Assembly (NCBI RefSeq): GCF_032884065.1
Contig: NC_088868.1
Coordinates: 35,738,890 to 35,802,889 of the forward strand
DNA: 64,000 nucleotides
Direction of reading: 5' to 3'
Source of the DNA: Artemia franciscana
Taxonomy: Eukaryota; Arthropoda; Branchiopoda; Anostraca; Artemiidae
The translations under genes were made by a program, and so were the position numbers. Below the pieces are notes generated by a model that was not told the DNA's origin, made no database searches, and was given only the letters and a program-made list of their open reading frames with translations. Positions 12,600 through 24,499 of this stretch are shown one piece after another. Each line of letters begins with the position of its first letter. Position 1 is the stretch's first letter.

Positions 12600-14100
12600 T
12601 TCACAAGTAAAGCTGTTTTCTTCTTCTGACTCTTGGTTTCTTTGTTCAACTCATATACTCATAATTTGAATAAACTGTGATTAAATCAAGAAATAGAAAT
12701 CACATAGGAAATATGTAGTTTGGGCTTTATTTGTGCATGTTAGGGGGGAAAGTTAGGGGTAAAGTATATGGAAGCTATGGTTAAAATGTGTTAGCTATAA
12801 TTATTCTGTGTATAATGAAGTAAGAATTGTTTTCTTAGCATGTTTCCTTCTTAATAGCCCCTAATCTAGGGTTATACCAAAATTATTTCTTAAATTTGGG
12901 AAAATACACTTGCTTTACCTTAACAATTCTGTTGAAACAGCAGAAATTCCATTTTCCAAAAACTAAAGCTAAAAAAAAAGAGATTGAAAACTCAAAATCA
13001 AGGCTTTGATAGGTGTAGACATGACATGAATGTAACCTTCTAAGCTTAAGAAATAAGAAAAGTATAAACCTGATAGTTTGATAACCCTTTCTAAGGATAT
13101 ATTTTTGGCCCTGGATCTTTTACTAAAAGTTTGTTCAACTGACTCAACAACTTTCTCAGATGGTAAGCAGCCCCTAAACTCAAATTCTTTCTAGATTTCT
13201 ATTAATCTGTATTATGTTCAAGACCCATCATTTAAAATACTATTTTGATAAAAATTGTAAACGATTTCAGCCAAAACTAGGTTTTATCAAGTTGAGACTA
13301 TAGAATACTTTTTTCAACAAAGAACCAATGATTTATGACAACATTCATATTAGGTCAATATAAGAACCATCAGGTAGGGGGAAGTTTGCTGTCAGAAAAT
13401 CAACAGTGATACTTGGAAATATCATAATAAGAAATCTAAAGTCCAACTACTGGGTATCTTGTCAGTAAAGGTGTATAAGTTTACATTACTGACCTACAAA
13501 TAAGGTGAAAATACCACTCAGTGTATTTTTTATGCTTTTTCTGAATATAATAGTTGTTTTACTCGGAAGTTCCATTTTAGGCCCTTTATGGACCCTCATA
13601 GATGAGACATTTTTTCTAAATTGGTTAAAAACTTATTATTTGATTATACCCATTTTGCTAAAATTTTATGATCTATAGACATTGATTTTTTTTTGTGACC
13701 CAATTGAATCAACTATTTATAAATCTTTAAGAAAATTGCTGTGTTTACTTTAAACTATAAGTATCTTGTTTTTGCCAATGTGCTTGTCAACTGAATTGAC
13801 TGTGATGTAATCAAGAACCAGAAAACATATGGGAAACATATATTTCATGCTATTTATTTGCAAAGTAGGGGGGTTGGGGGAAAAGTATAGTTGAGCTGCA
13901 GTCAAAATGTGTTAGATACAGTTATTCTGAATATAATAAAGCAAGAATTGTTGCTTTCAAAACTTTTATATAGCCAAAAATAAGAGAAAAAAGTATTATC
14001 TTTGAGAGTCCATAAAGGGCTCAAAATTGAATTTCCAAGTAAAACAAGTATTATGTCCAGAAAGGGCATAAAAAAGGCATCAAGTTCACCTGATTTGTTG
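12600..14100. repeat. Cluster of diverged direct and inverted repeats
   Basis: Two direct copies, about 12,640-12,850 and 13,780-13,990, share 'aaaatgtgttag', a G-run, 'attattctg' and 'aagaattgtt' in order. Separately, 13,515-13,615 is the diverged inverted partner of 13,990-14,075 around 'ccctttatggaccctc' / 'gagtccataaaggg'. This fits remnants of one inverted-repeat family inserted twice. No coding region is evident. Confidence 0.5.
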
Positions 14101-15316
14101 GTCAATAATCTTTAATGCTATTTTACCTAAAGAAAACTGAAAGATTTTTTTTATTTAGCATTTTCCTTTAGAAGTAGACCATCAGATTCCTGAGGGAACC
14201 ACTTTCTAGGTAGAGTGACAGAGATTTTACAATAATTTAACTATTGAAGAGGTGATTAGCTGTCTTACTACAGGGTATCTTACCCTAAGGAATCTACTGG
14301 TTCTAGCTTTATTCACTTAGCATGTTTCCTTCAGAAATGAACAACCATTAAACATTTACCCTTAAATAGTATCATTTGGGTAAATTTGCAGTTTACAACA
14401 TATTTAGGTAGGATGAAATTGAATACATCACTTGATACCTTTTATTATGCCCTTCAATAGTTCAATAATTGTTTCTGGGATAGCTGAAGAGCTGGGAGGA
14501 AAGAGTTCTAAGGGCTGGGAGCCCTTAATGAGGCCCAGAAAGGTAAAAACAGTCTACACTTGCCAAAAGCTTAGAAACATGATTTTAACCATAAAATGTC
14601 CAGTGAAAAATTGCCATTTGCAGCTATGGTAAATGTTTAGTTATCACAAGTGTCACAGCATAAGCATTCATCACAAGTGTTTTGCAGGATAGTTTCCAGT
14701 TTAGAGCACTTAGAAATGCTAATTTTAGAAGTGCATCCATTTTTAGCTTTCTAAATTCCCCCTTCAACAAACTAAAATGCATAAAGTGGGCAGGGTCTTG
14801 AAGCTAAGGGAAATGTTGGGGCTGTACAATATGAATGAAATTTTATTTTAAATATTATTTCTAGTCATCACTGCTAATTTCTGTATAGTAGGAAGTTGAA
14901 AGATAATTAAAAACTTATGTATCCATTAATGGTGATTATACACTTTTACTTTTGAGTTGAAACTACCCAGCAAACCTATGAATCAGAGAGATTAGTTAAA
15001 TATAATGTTTATGGTGTTGACTTGAAGAATGCCTTCCAATGCAATGGAGATTATACAGTTCTTCACCTCAAGATTAAATTTGTTTTAAAAGATTCTTTGG
15101 CTATGGGAAGACCTTGGTGAAACAAATTTGGTTGAATAGTGATCCTCACAAGTGAATAGGCTATTGCCTATAGAGCAAAGCAAATTAGTCCACAAGCCTT
15201 GTGGCCAGCAGAGCAAGGTCTGTATTCTGATTGGCTAAATTGTTAGTTCATATTTATGACCTAGTTTTAGTTTGCTTTTTCAGGCTATATGCCAAATAAT
15301 TATTCAATAAATATAG

Positions 15317-15774
15317 AAGGTCCTGACCTTTAAAAATATGCGTGTTATAAAAAAGAAATCTTGCATAGATCTTCTGCTTGAATGACATACAACAAAATTG
15401 TTTTCAGCTTCACAGCTTTGCTCAATCCCAATTCATAAGGTTTTACACATATGCAAACACATTTCATAAATTAAAAAAAACCATTGATATAGCTCAGAAT
15501 TCTACTCAAATAATAGGAATTACATTTAGAGAACTAAAGACAGAGAAAAAGCAACTGGTAACCAAAAATTAAGATAAAATGTTGTTTTGTCAAAATTTCA
15601 ATAGGTATAGACCTGTCATGTACGCAAATTTCAGGGCCTTCTACAGGGAGAAGAAGTGGAGATTGGTACTTTAAAATACATTCCTGGGATATACTTTAGC
15701 CTTTAGACCTATCCCTGGAAGTTTCATTTTCCTAACCTAACCCCTTTCTGAGATAGTCAAAAGTCACTAAACAA
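15317..15774 (+). repeat. Dispersed repeat D, copy 1
   Basis: This roughly 460-bp block matches 55,474-55,902 in reverse over its whole length. Shared landmarks in order are 'aaggtcctgacctttaaa', 'cttcacagctttgctcaatc', 'gcaactggtaac', 'gttgttttgtcaaaatttca', 'gacctgtcatgta' and 'gagatagtcaaaagtcacta'. No inverted termini or poly-A tail are clear, so the class is unknown. The frame at 15,378-15,572 is inside it. Confidence 0.75.
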
Positions 15775-15799
15775 GATTTTTACCCAAATTTGTTTTCAA

Positions 15800-16970
15800 A
15801 TCACATTTTACTATTAAGACCAAGGAATATCCTATAATAATCAGGCCTACCATTCTTGAATCAGCAACAAGTGGAATTTTTTCTAAATAACCAATTTTTT
15901 TATATAAATATTCTTTAAAACTCTGGGGTCTAAGGACTGTTTTGTGCCCTCTTAGCCTTTTAAGGGGTTAGAATGGAGTTTACCCCACAATGGATTATGA
16001 ATTAATAAAACATAAAAAAAAAGGCATTAAATGTTATATTCACTTTCATCCTAGCTAAATTACATTGAAAACTTTAAATTAACTGTTATTTGTCTATTAC
16101 TCTGCTGACTCGAGTTAGCTCATTTTTATATGAGGTATTAGGCTACCAAGCTATAGATACAGTTTACCCTAGCCACAGAGCCTTTCAGTGGGCATATGAT
16201 CTTATTATTTTCTCATCCTCTATTAATAATTATTTTCTGTTGTGAATAATCATGTATCTATCATCCAGGGAATATTACATCAAAGGATCACGTACTTTTG
16301 GTTGCTCTCAATCTGCAGACGGCCTAAAGAAAATTCTTTTTATTTTGCCTTATTCTATTGGGCTAAAGAAAAAAAAGTAAAAGTGCCATCTAGAATAATA
16401 ACCGGCGAAGAAACTTGCTAACTAAGAAAAGATCCGCGAGCTGGGGCAGCTTAGCCTCCCAGCCATGTTCGCTACTCAAACAAACTAAAAGTAATTTAAA
16501 ATATTAATTGCACTACTTTGAAAAAAAAGGTACTATGATCCAACTATTTTAGTGCCTGTTCCTCTGTGCAATTACGTTTATGTGACTTTACGGATTCCTC
16601 TTAATTTGATGAATGGTAAGATGTTTTTATTTATCTATTATTACCGCAATCCAGAAAGTTTTTCTGTAATTCGCTTGTTTTTAAGAGATAGGTTTCTTTT
16701 ATTTACGTACACTTGTTCTGATAAGTTTCTTTCTTCTATATTAGTTTAAAACGGCCAATAGCCATCCAAGCACTGCTTAGCACTAGTCACCTAGGGTCAT
16801 TTCTAAATTGTACCAATCGCATGTTGAGATAATGCAAGGCAACAGAAATAAAGATTAGTCAGTTTTGAGTACTATAAGATTTTCAATTATCTTTTCAAGC
16901 AGCACTTATCTAGTTGAAAGTGGGTATTTTCAAGATTCTGATTAAAAAAAAATGGTTTTGTTCAAAGGGC
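15800..16970. other. No gene recognised
   Basis: AT-rich intergenic DNA. The 65-residue frame at 16,552-16,749 lacks any supporting signal. Confidence 0.4.
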
Positions 16971-16974
16971 CTGG

Positions 16975-17210
16975 CCAATAATTTTATTGATGGGGCTCTA
17001 CAACTTCCTTTGTATAGTTTTTATCAAGGACAGCTCAGCCGATGTTAAGAGTTAAGTGGGATCTATGTAGTATTTTTTTTAACAAGGCATTTTGTGTGGA
17101 AGGAGTTGTGGTAAAAACTTTGGAGGGGGTCATTCGACTGGAAATTAAAGGTTACAGCGTCCTTTATAAGAGTCAAAAGTGATTGGAGAACTGGCACTCT
17201 CCCACATACT
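16975..17210 (-). repeat. Family A-related module, reverse orientation
   Basis: The block 'gtggaaggagttgtggt', then 'actttggagggggtcattcg', then 'agagtcaaaagtgattggag' is repeated almost word for word at 26,778-26,900. Both match, in reverse, the 9,320 and 50,635 copies. Confidence 0.6.
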
Positions 17211-17519
17211 TTTTGCTACCTTTACTCAATGATATTCCTCAAAAATCTTTTGATAAACATTTAATACCGCAGAGATGAAAGGTTTAGTAACCTAATTGTC
17301 CTCTGCTGCTGTCTTTATTATTCTTCTAATCAGAGAATTGCAAAAATCTTTTTTGTTAGAAATAAGGGAAATTTTTCTTTTCGAAAATCAGGTAAATTGA
17401 TGCCATAACATTAATAAAAAGAAAACCAAGTCAAAATGTTTATGAAGTAACCAGGAGCCTGGCTGCAAACGGGGCTGCAAGGTGATTTTGAGGAGTGGCA
17501 CCCCTAGAAAAAAGAATGT

Positions 17520-17645
17520 AAGAAATATATTCTTATATAATATAAGAATATATTATATATTCTTATGTTTTTCTATATTCTTATATATATTCTTTTTAAT
17601 ATATATTTATATATATATTAATATATATTATGTATATATTTTTAT
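17520..17645. repeat. AT-rich palindrome
   Basis: 'attcttatataatataagaa' is a near-perfect self-complementary hairpin, followed by (TA)-rich sequence. Confidence 0.6.
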
Positions 17646-17705
17646 AGTGTTTCTTTAATACAAATTTTTTATAGTGTGTCAACAATAAATTAAAGAAACC
17701 CTTCT

Positions 17706-17895
17706 AGAATAACACCCTGTAGTAGCACGGTGGGTTGATGCTCTGCTTGGCAAAGCAGAACCCGGGGTTTGACTCATGCTGCCGCATAAGGGGGTGGCAG
17801 TCCTGCTTCTTGTCCATGCAGAAAATGTTCAGCAACTTAAACGTTGTTTAAACGCTCTATGCGCCGGCAACAGTCCAGGAGGATTTTTTTTTTGT
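17706..17895 (+). mobile_element. tRNA-derived SINE
   Basis: An A-box-like TAGCACGGTGGG at 17,723 and a B-box-like GGTTTGACTC at 17,766 lie at tRNA-like spacing. The tRNA-unrelated body ends in 'agtccaggaggatttttttt'. The copy at 33,893-34,070 has the same order and the same 'ggaggatttttc' end, which defines a family. The T-run may be the pol III terminator or the tail. Confidence 0.65.
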
Positions 17896-18231
17896 TTCCG
17901 GAATAACATTAGTCTCAAACTTTTATCCTTAAAATTGCTAAATACACTATTTGAATTTTTGGTCTCTAAAATATTAGTAATATTTTTAAAATTTACGTTA
18001 ATATGCATATATAGGTCATGTTCAATCTTACAAAGAAAAGAAAAAAAATGAATATTTTCTTGTATATTGTTCTTTTTTTTAAATACCTAGCCAGCTTCTA
18101 GCCAGTTCCAAAAATCTCATTTTACATAGGTTCTATTAAGGTCACTTTATTTTAATTGTTTTTGGAACAAGCGCTATTCTGGAAGCCTTTTTAAAATATC
18201 TCTTGGAAAACGGTTAAAAGAGGAAACAATA

Positions 18232-18237
18232 TTTATT
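18232..18237 (-). terminator. Gene 1 polyadenylation signal
   Basis: AATAAA on the minus strand, 55 bases after the gene 1 stop, within 'ttattaataaatattg'. Cleavage would fall near 18,210-18,220. Confidence 0.6.
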
Positions 18238-18291
18238 AATAAATAACATGATACAATAAATTAAACATTGATGAAACAATAGTATATTCAC

Positions 18292-18436
18292 TTAACCAAT
18301 TAAAGTTTTGTGAATGTAAGCAGATGAGCCACCATAAGCAGGATACGTGGGATATCCATAGCCCATACTAGGGTAACCGACTCCCATTCCATGATAGCCA
18401 CCTCCATAGTAGCTAGGACCGTAAGGGTAGCCGCCT
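18292..18436 (-). CDS. Gene 1, last exon
   Basis: The exon opens after the acceptor 'tttttcattgcag' and completes the split codon GC|A (Ala). It encodes 47 residues after that codon and stops at TAA (18,294-18,292). The frame fits only with the phase-2 donor of the previous exon, which is strong support for the join. Confidence 0.8.
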
Positions 18437-18751
18437 CTGCAATGAAAAATAGTTATGAATAGTCATTTACGTGAATTATTAAGATTTACTTGATTGTAAA
18501 AGTAAGGTTTCACATTTCTACTCGTAGAAAAAATATTGTGTGTTTATATGTTTATTTTTTCACTATTCCATCGAATTCGTGGCTAAAATTTTTGAACTAG
18601 AAACGTGAAATTATGCTGAATATTTTTGAAGTCCCAGGAACAAAATTAAGGGTTATTTAGAAATAGTTATGATTACAATAAAAGAAATAGTTATATATAT
18701 TTATTATAGTGAATTATAACTATTATACGTAAATTATTAACAGTTATTAAC

Positions 18752-18825
<74 letters not shown>

Positions 18826-20026
18826 AATAAAATGTGTGTTTATATGTCTATCTTTTTATTATGCTATTGAATTTATGGAAACGTGGAATTATGCTGAGTA
18901 TTTTTCGAATCCCCAGAACAAAACTACACTGTAAATAGAAAAAATTGAAAACCTCAAAAACTAAGAATATAACGTTACTATAACAAGCGTACGAGGTCCG
19001 AAAGCCCGGGCTATTAATTGTAAGTTTTAAAGGATTGATTATAGAAAAAGATTTAAAAAGAAATAATACCTCATTTAAATTGTGTTAGAACATTTGCTAC
19101 TGGACAAAAATTGCCTGTTGGTGTGACATAGCACTTATAATTAAGTGTCCTAAAGGGCTCTATTATAACTTTTTTCATGAGCTTTTTCGCTTGAAATTCT
19201 GGCTTTTTGATTTAGATTATTGGATTAAATCTTATAGTCTGGATTATTCTTTAGAGTCCAGATTTAAGCCATTGGTTGTCAGAAGGTATTGTATTATGGC
19301 ACATTTTTGATTAGCAAAATGCTGATTTACAGAAATCAATTATTTTTGCGTAAATCAGAAAACTACTGTATGTTAATTATAACCAATAAAATATATGCTG
19401 GGCTAGACATATAAGTCTGAAAAAAAAGAAAACACACTGTATCCTACAATAATAAAAGTATATTTACCTACAGTTTTATTTTATGTTTTTTTGAGAGAAT
19501 AGTACTCCAAAATTGACAATTTTGCTCACTAAGAATATTCTTCACATTTTGTAATCTAAATAACAATCTGATTGTTGGATTGTCAATGGAAATCCCATTT
19601 TGATCACTCAATTGTCAATTTAACAATATAATTGCAAAGTAGAAGATCGAAGAGAAAATTTTGAATTTTTTAACTTTTTCTAGTTACATTGATATAATTG
19701 AGAACTTACGCTGGATAGAATGGGGCTTGAGGCATTACTCCTAGACCTAAAGAAAGCGACGAGGCTTGCCCTTCAAGATCATCCACACGATCTTCCATCG
19801 CCGGTGCTGCAAAAGCGACTGCTTGTCCTTCAAGTTCGTCCATTTGATCCTCCTTCACAGGTGCGGCGAAAGTGACAGTTCTTTCTTCAATGTCACTCAC
19901 ATGATCTTCCATCATAGGTACTTCAGAAGTGACGGCTTGTCCTTCAAAATCATCCACACGATCTTCTGTCACAGGTGCAGCAAAAGCGACTGCTACTACC
20001 AGCACTAAGAGCGCCAATACTTTTGC
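18292..20026 (-). CDS. Gene 1: secreted protein with acidic 19-residue repeats and Gly/Tyr-rich tail
   Basis: Two exons join cleanly: 20,026-19,710 and 18,436-18,292, separated by a 1,273-bp intron (18,437-19,709) with a GTAAGT donor and a CATTGCAG acceptor. With the candidate ATG at 24,237 the protein is 154 residues. The signal peptide is MAKVLALLVLVVAVAFA, probably cut before APV. Residues 13-88 are four tandem 19-residue repeats typified by AVAFAAPVTEDRVDDFEGQ. Residues 108-139 are rich in Gly, Tyr and Pro (GGYPYGPSYYGGGY at the start), and the end is YIHKTLIG. There are no cysteines. Composition suggests an extracellular structural protein such as cuticle or egg-shell, but I do not recognise the family. 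An AATAAA lies 55 bases after the stop. The upstream intron is filled with family A repeats. Confidence 0.8.
18530..18960 (-). repeat. Intronic direct duplication around a (TA)n run
   Basis: Inside gene 1's second intron, 18,535-18,655 and 18,833-18,945 are diverged direct copies. They share 'gtgtgtttatatgt', then 'attgaattt'-like, 'aaacgtg-aattatgctga' and 'ccc-agaacaaaa'. Between them lies a (TA)n run at 18,757-18,821. Confidence 0.65.
19710..20026 (-). CDS. Gene 1, main exon
   Basis: Preceded by a TTTTAG acceptor and ended by the donor GC|GTAAGTT. Translation from the first base is open for 105 codons and begins AKVLALLVLVV. If the donor is not used, the next codon is TAA (19,708-19,706). 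The opposite-strand frame 19,766-20,008 is a shadow of the internal repeats. Confidence 0.82.
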
Positions 20027-20059
20027 CTAAAACCAAGATTTACTTAAAAAATCTCAAAC

Positions 20060-22560
20060 TTTTTATTGAAATTGACAACTAGCACGCATTTATGGTCACG
20101 CGATGATAAGCGCGCATCTATGATTTTTCTTCTCCGAAAAAATACAAAATTTCATATTTTGTAAAAAAAGACACAGAACCTCTGTAAAAGATTTCTCTGG
20201 TTATGTTAAATGTAATGATGTAATATCCATTTCAGACATGTGCCATTCTTGAGCTGCTTTCTTTCCTTTTAAAAAAATAAATAAAAAAGAAGTTTTTTTT
20301 AACTGAATAAAGAGTGGGGGGTTGAGGAGGGAACACCCCCTTTCATATACGGAATAATTTCTGTTCGTCTTAAGCTTTAATGTCGCTCTTACTTTCAGAA
20401 AAAAAATGTTTTCTTATGTAATTTCTGAACGTTTTTGAATTAATGCAGGTTTTGAATTTGGCTCACTGTACATGAATAATTAAGACAAAATTTGCATATT
20501 AATTTCACTTTTTTTTAAACTAATAGTAACCTTATAATAACCTAAGTTTGATTTTTGCTTCAGTTTTTTAAGATAGAATCCTGAATCACAAAGGCTATTT
20601 AATTAGAATAATAGCCTCTTTTAAAAGTTAAAAAAAACTTTAGCGTAAGAGCAAGCTGCTGAAGAGAGGCAACCCATCTCATTTACGTAATGTTTTCTGT
20701 TCGTTTTAAGTTTTAATGTTGTTTCTTACTTTCAGTCGAAACAAACTTGTTTTTTTATTTAATTGCTGATCGTTTTTTAAATAATGTCGGGAAATCCAGC
20801 TCCCCTTCCATGGAAAATTCCCTTCTCCCAACAAGAAATTTTTCCATGGAAATATTCTCCTACGCAATTTTAAATTAGCGATATTTGCGGAAGTAATTTT
20901 GTTAGGCATAGTAACAAAACGGCCAAAGAGGTCGAAACTATTTTTATGAAAATGAGAGTCACAAGTTGAGCAATTCTCAAATTACTGAAATGAATGAAAG
21001 AAAAGATCTTAAAAGATATACGTAATAATTTACGTTTGTTTTAAGTTTTAATGTTATCCCTTACTTTCAGTTGGAAAAAACTTGTTTTTTCTTATATTTA
21101 CTAACAACCACAAGCCGAACACATACAATATCTTTGGTTTATTATCACATAAATATCATAATCATGAAGCTGCTTAAGGTAAAATTAAATGCTAAGATTG
21201 GCTGGAAAATATCACAAACAAATTATTGCCTACATCGGCCATTATTTTACAAAATTCGAACTTTAGCGTAAAGAGCGAGGTATTGATGAGGGGACGAACT
21301 TTCTCATATATGTAATATAGGGGGGTTACTTTAGCGTAAACAGCGAGGTATTGAAGAGGGGAAAAACTCGTTTATATACGTGATATGTCTATACACTCCT
21401 TACTTTCAGTTGAAAAAATTTGTTTTTTTTATTAGATTTCTGACCGTTTTTCAAATGATGCTGGGATATCCAGTGCCCTTAAATAGCTTCATAGAAATTA
21501 TCTTCCCCCATGAAAAATTTCTCCATAGAAATAACCTCGTAACCCAATCCCCCCCACCAGAAAAAATACCAATATATCTCAATATATCAATATAAAAATA
21601 ACCAAAATATCAATATATCTGTATACTTACCAATAACAAACACTATATGTAAACAATGGGAAAAGTTCAGTACTTTCAGCCCTTCCCCCGGGGACTGTGG
21701 GGGATTAAGTCGTCCTCAAAGACATAGTTATTAGATATTTCGACTATGCTGAACAAAATAGATATTTCGATATCTTTAAAAGGGAACTAAAACATTTTAT
21801 TTTCGTTCGAATGAGCCCTCTTGCAAAATTTTAGGACCACTGGATCGATACGATCACACCTGGGAAAAAAAAAAATTAACACACATCCGTGATCTTTCTT
21901 CTTGCAAAAATACAAAGTTTGACATTTGTGCAGATAAGAGCTTGGAACCTATACAGTAGGGTTCTCTGATAATGCTGAATTTTATGGTGGGATTTTTATT
22001 GAGATTCTATGACTTTTAGGGGGTGTTCCTTCCTTTTTTTCGAAAATGAGGCCAATTTTCTCAGGCTCGTAACTTTTGATGGGAAGGATTAAACTTGATG
22101 AAATTTATATATTTAAAATCAGCATAAAAATACAATTCTTTTTGACGTATCTATTGGTATAAAAATTCCGTTTTTTAGAATTTCAGTTACTATTAAGCCG
22201 GGTCGCTCCTTACTTACTGTTCATTAACACGAACTGTTTGATCAGGAAGATTTTCTTAGGCTAGCAATTTCTGGTTTATAACTTTAAATTTATTGAATTT
22301 TGCAGTTTTAGTATCACTATAAAAAGCCGATTATATTGGTGTAGATATTGTCATTAAGACTCCTATATGAGACCATTGGTTTCTATTAGCACGAGCTGCT
22401 TCTTATCAAACAGTTTGTTCACACGAACTGTTTGATAGGGGACTCTACATCAACTCAGGGATCCTCAGGTATGTTGAATTTGATGATGTTAATTTCTTCA
22501 AGAGCCCTCTGTTTTTGTGGGTATTTCCTTGTTTTCACTTAACAATTCATATTTTTATAC
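20060..22560 (+). repeat. Cluster of family A copies in gene 1's first intron
   Basis: Partial copies lie at 20,060-20,240 and 20,290-20,910, and an arm at 21,010-21,100. A nearly full right part spans 21,250-22,249, ending in the terminal hairpin 'cattaacacgaactgtttg'. A further truncated end lies at 22,250-22,440 and another start at 22,445-22,560. A short internal duplication ('tttagcgtaaa-agcgaggta') lies at 21,263-21,350. All are forward and non-coding. Confidence 0.7.
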
Positions 22561-22665
22561 TAAAACCTGTTGATAGATGACATTAAATTTATGGGACTAT
22601 AATTATTTGAAAATGGTATTTAAGTTAAAGTCTTCATGTATTAAATTATTTTCTTACTTTTGTTT

Positions 22666-22890
22666 CTAGAGGTTTGGTAGCGCTTGACAGGAATTCCTCA
22701 ATTTCAAGATAAGATTAACAAGAGTCAACCTGGGAATAAACAGTTCGACAGATACTTGTGCTGTCAAATTTGAAAGCGTCGGTCTTAATTGGTCCCGGAT
22801 AGCAACAGTTTCTAGCAAATTAGTTTGGATGAGTTGCTTGATTTCCCCAGCATAATCAATAGTTGCAAAAAGAATTAAAATAAAACACAA
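22666..22890 (-). other. Open frame of unknown status, 74 codons
   Basis: The translation reads like a soluble helical protein, with patches such as IKQLIQTNLLETVAIRDQL and LFIPRLTLVNLILKL. It is uninterrupted between family A copies. The upstream side ends abruptly at the family A insertion at 22,898. No acceptor AG is seen at its start. On the plus strand a good acceptor ('cttttgtttctag') precedes the same block. It could be an exon remnant or chance. I assign no function. Confidence 0.2.
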
Positions 22891-22897
22891 GTTTTTT

Positions 22898-23368
22898 CAA
22901 CTGTAACTAAGGAGCAACATAAAAACTTAAATCGAACAGAAATTATTACATATATGAGCGGGCTCGCCTCTAGTCAATACCTCGTCCTTTACGCTAAAGT
23001 TCGAATTTTGTTCCGATTCTGTAAGAATGACTCCTGAATCACAAAAGCTGTTTAATTGGAATAAGTAGCTCTTTTGAAAGTACTAAAAAAACTCTAGCGT
23101 AAAGAGCGAGGTATTGGCTAGGGGGCAAACCCCCTCATATATGTAATAATTTCTGTTTGCTTAAATTTTAATATTGCTACTTACTTTAGTTGAAAAAACT
23201 TGTTTTTTTTTGTTTAATTTCCGATCGTTTTTAAATTTTCTCAGGCTTGTAACTTTTGATGTGTAAGACTAAACTTGATTAAACTTGATGTCAAAATTCG
23301 TTTTTTAGAGTTTCGGTTACTATTGAGCCGGGTAGCTCCTTACATACAGTTCGTTACCACGAACTGTT
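22898..23368 (+). repeat. Family A, short internally deleted copy with intact foldback
   Basis: The copy begins with the arm 'ttttttcaactgtaactaag'. It has both arms of the foldback (about 22,900-23,010 and 23,085-23,205), then jumps to the family's right end ('ttctcaggcttgtaactttt') and closes with the hairpin 'gttaccacgaactgtttg'. About 1 kb of the interior is missing compared with the long copies. Confidence 0.75.
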
Positions 23369-23799
23369 TGATTGGTTAATTGGATATGCATGTTATAACA
23401 ACATTTGAATGTATTTATTTGATTTTCAACTCTTATCACTTGCCATTGGGAAAAAAGAGCAAATCGATCCATCATTCACAGAAAGCAACAATTAAAGGGA
23501 CAAAGAACAATATAAATTTAATTTATTTAAATTTCATTTAAGATAAATCCAAATTTCTTGTTTTGTTTAGGCCTCGATGATTTAGTTAACAAATAGAACT
23601 GAAAAAATTATTAATATAAGAAAAATGTGTAAGTCTCTTTAGGAACAAAAGTAAATTTCATTGCTATTTTTAAACTAAACCACGAATCTTTCCAATACGT
23701 AATGTTTCAATGCAAATAATAATACAAGTTATGCAACCTGAAATAATGGTGAGAATGGAGGATGAGGAGGCAAAAAGAAATAAGTCTGTATGGCACCTA

Positions 23800-24215
23800 G
23801 AGCCAGGATATCCAGGATTTTTTGTTTGGGGGAGGGGAGCGGTTAAAAAAAATTAATGAAAAATTTGTTTATACGCATTTTTGTGACGTTTTTACGAGTC
23901 GGATAAACATTTTGGAGGGGAGGGGAATCAAAGCCTGGATATGGTCTTGATGGTACCACTGAAATCGTACATGATCAATAACAATGGCTTATTCCTTGGG
24001 GAGAAAACATTCTTGCAGCGCAAAGCCATATCCAGGGGGGTTAGGGGGTTTGAGCCCCCCTCCAAATGTTATTCCGAATTGTTAACACAAAAGAATACTG
24101 GCAAATTTTTCATGTGTTTTAAGGTTTTATTTTGTGTTCCCCCCCAAAAAAAAAATCCTTTTGTAAAAACCCCTTCGAAAAAAAAATTAATCTTGGATAC
24201 GGCCTTGATGTATCG
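23800..24215. repeat. Repeat C, two facing copies
   Basis: 'atccaggattttttgtttgg' at 23,810 with G-runs faces the copy at 24,020-24,210, which ends 'aaaaaattaatcttggatac'. Both carry runs of G or C beside poly-A or poly-T, and a 'gcatttttgtgacg'/'gtgttttaagg' core. The same type lies at 40,370-40,560 and perhaps 60,730-60,860. The 153-residue frame at 23,941-24,402 crosses it and is not credible. Confidence 0.5.
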
Positions 24216-24234
24216 TATAAAAACTAACACTTAC

Positions 24235-24237
24235 CAT
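24235..24237 (-). CDS. Gene 1, candidate first coding exon (ATG only)
   Basis: On the minus strand 'caatacgATG' is followed at once by GTAAGTG, a consensus donor in phase 0. Splicing to 20,026 would give M-AKVLALLVLVV, a textbook signal peptide. The intron would be 4.2 kb and full of repeats. An ATG beside a good donor can occur by chance, so this is a candidate. No better start was found between 20,027 and 24,234. Confidence 0.4.
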
Positions 24238-24499
24238 CGTATTGAATATATTAAAATTATCTTCGAAGTTTCTGAGACTGAAATAAAATCCAAACTATTC
24301 TGTTACGAAGTATTTTTCCAATTTATATATGTATATCAAAATCTATTTGGAAATTTCAACCAGTTTTCTACTATTTTCCAATGTCGTATTTGGGTTACGT
24401 AAGACACTTTCGCTTTCGCCCTCATTAAACAGGGTAAAACCACCCTTGTTATTTTTCATTACTAATACCTGCAAACGGATGTGCTAACATTAAAAATGA

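Noticed and set aside
17706-17895. A tRNA gene at the A/B-box pair
   Set aside because: The sequence continues into a SINE body shared with 33,893-34,070 and the cloverleaf does not close.
23941-24402. A 153-residue open frame
   Set aside because: It crosses repeat C, poly-A and poly-C runs and has no leader, motif or splice support.
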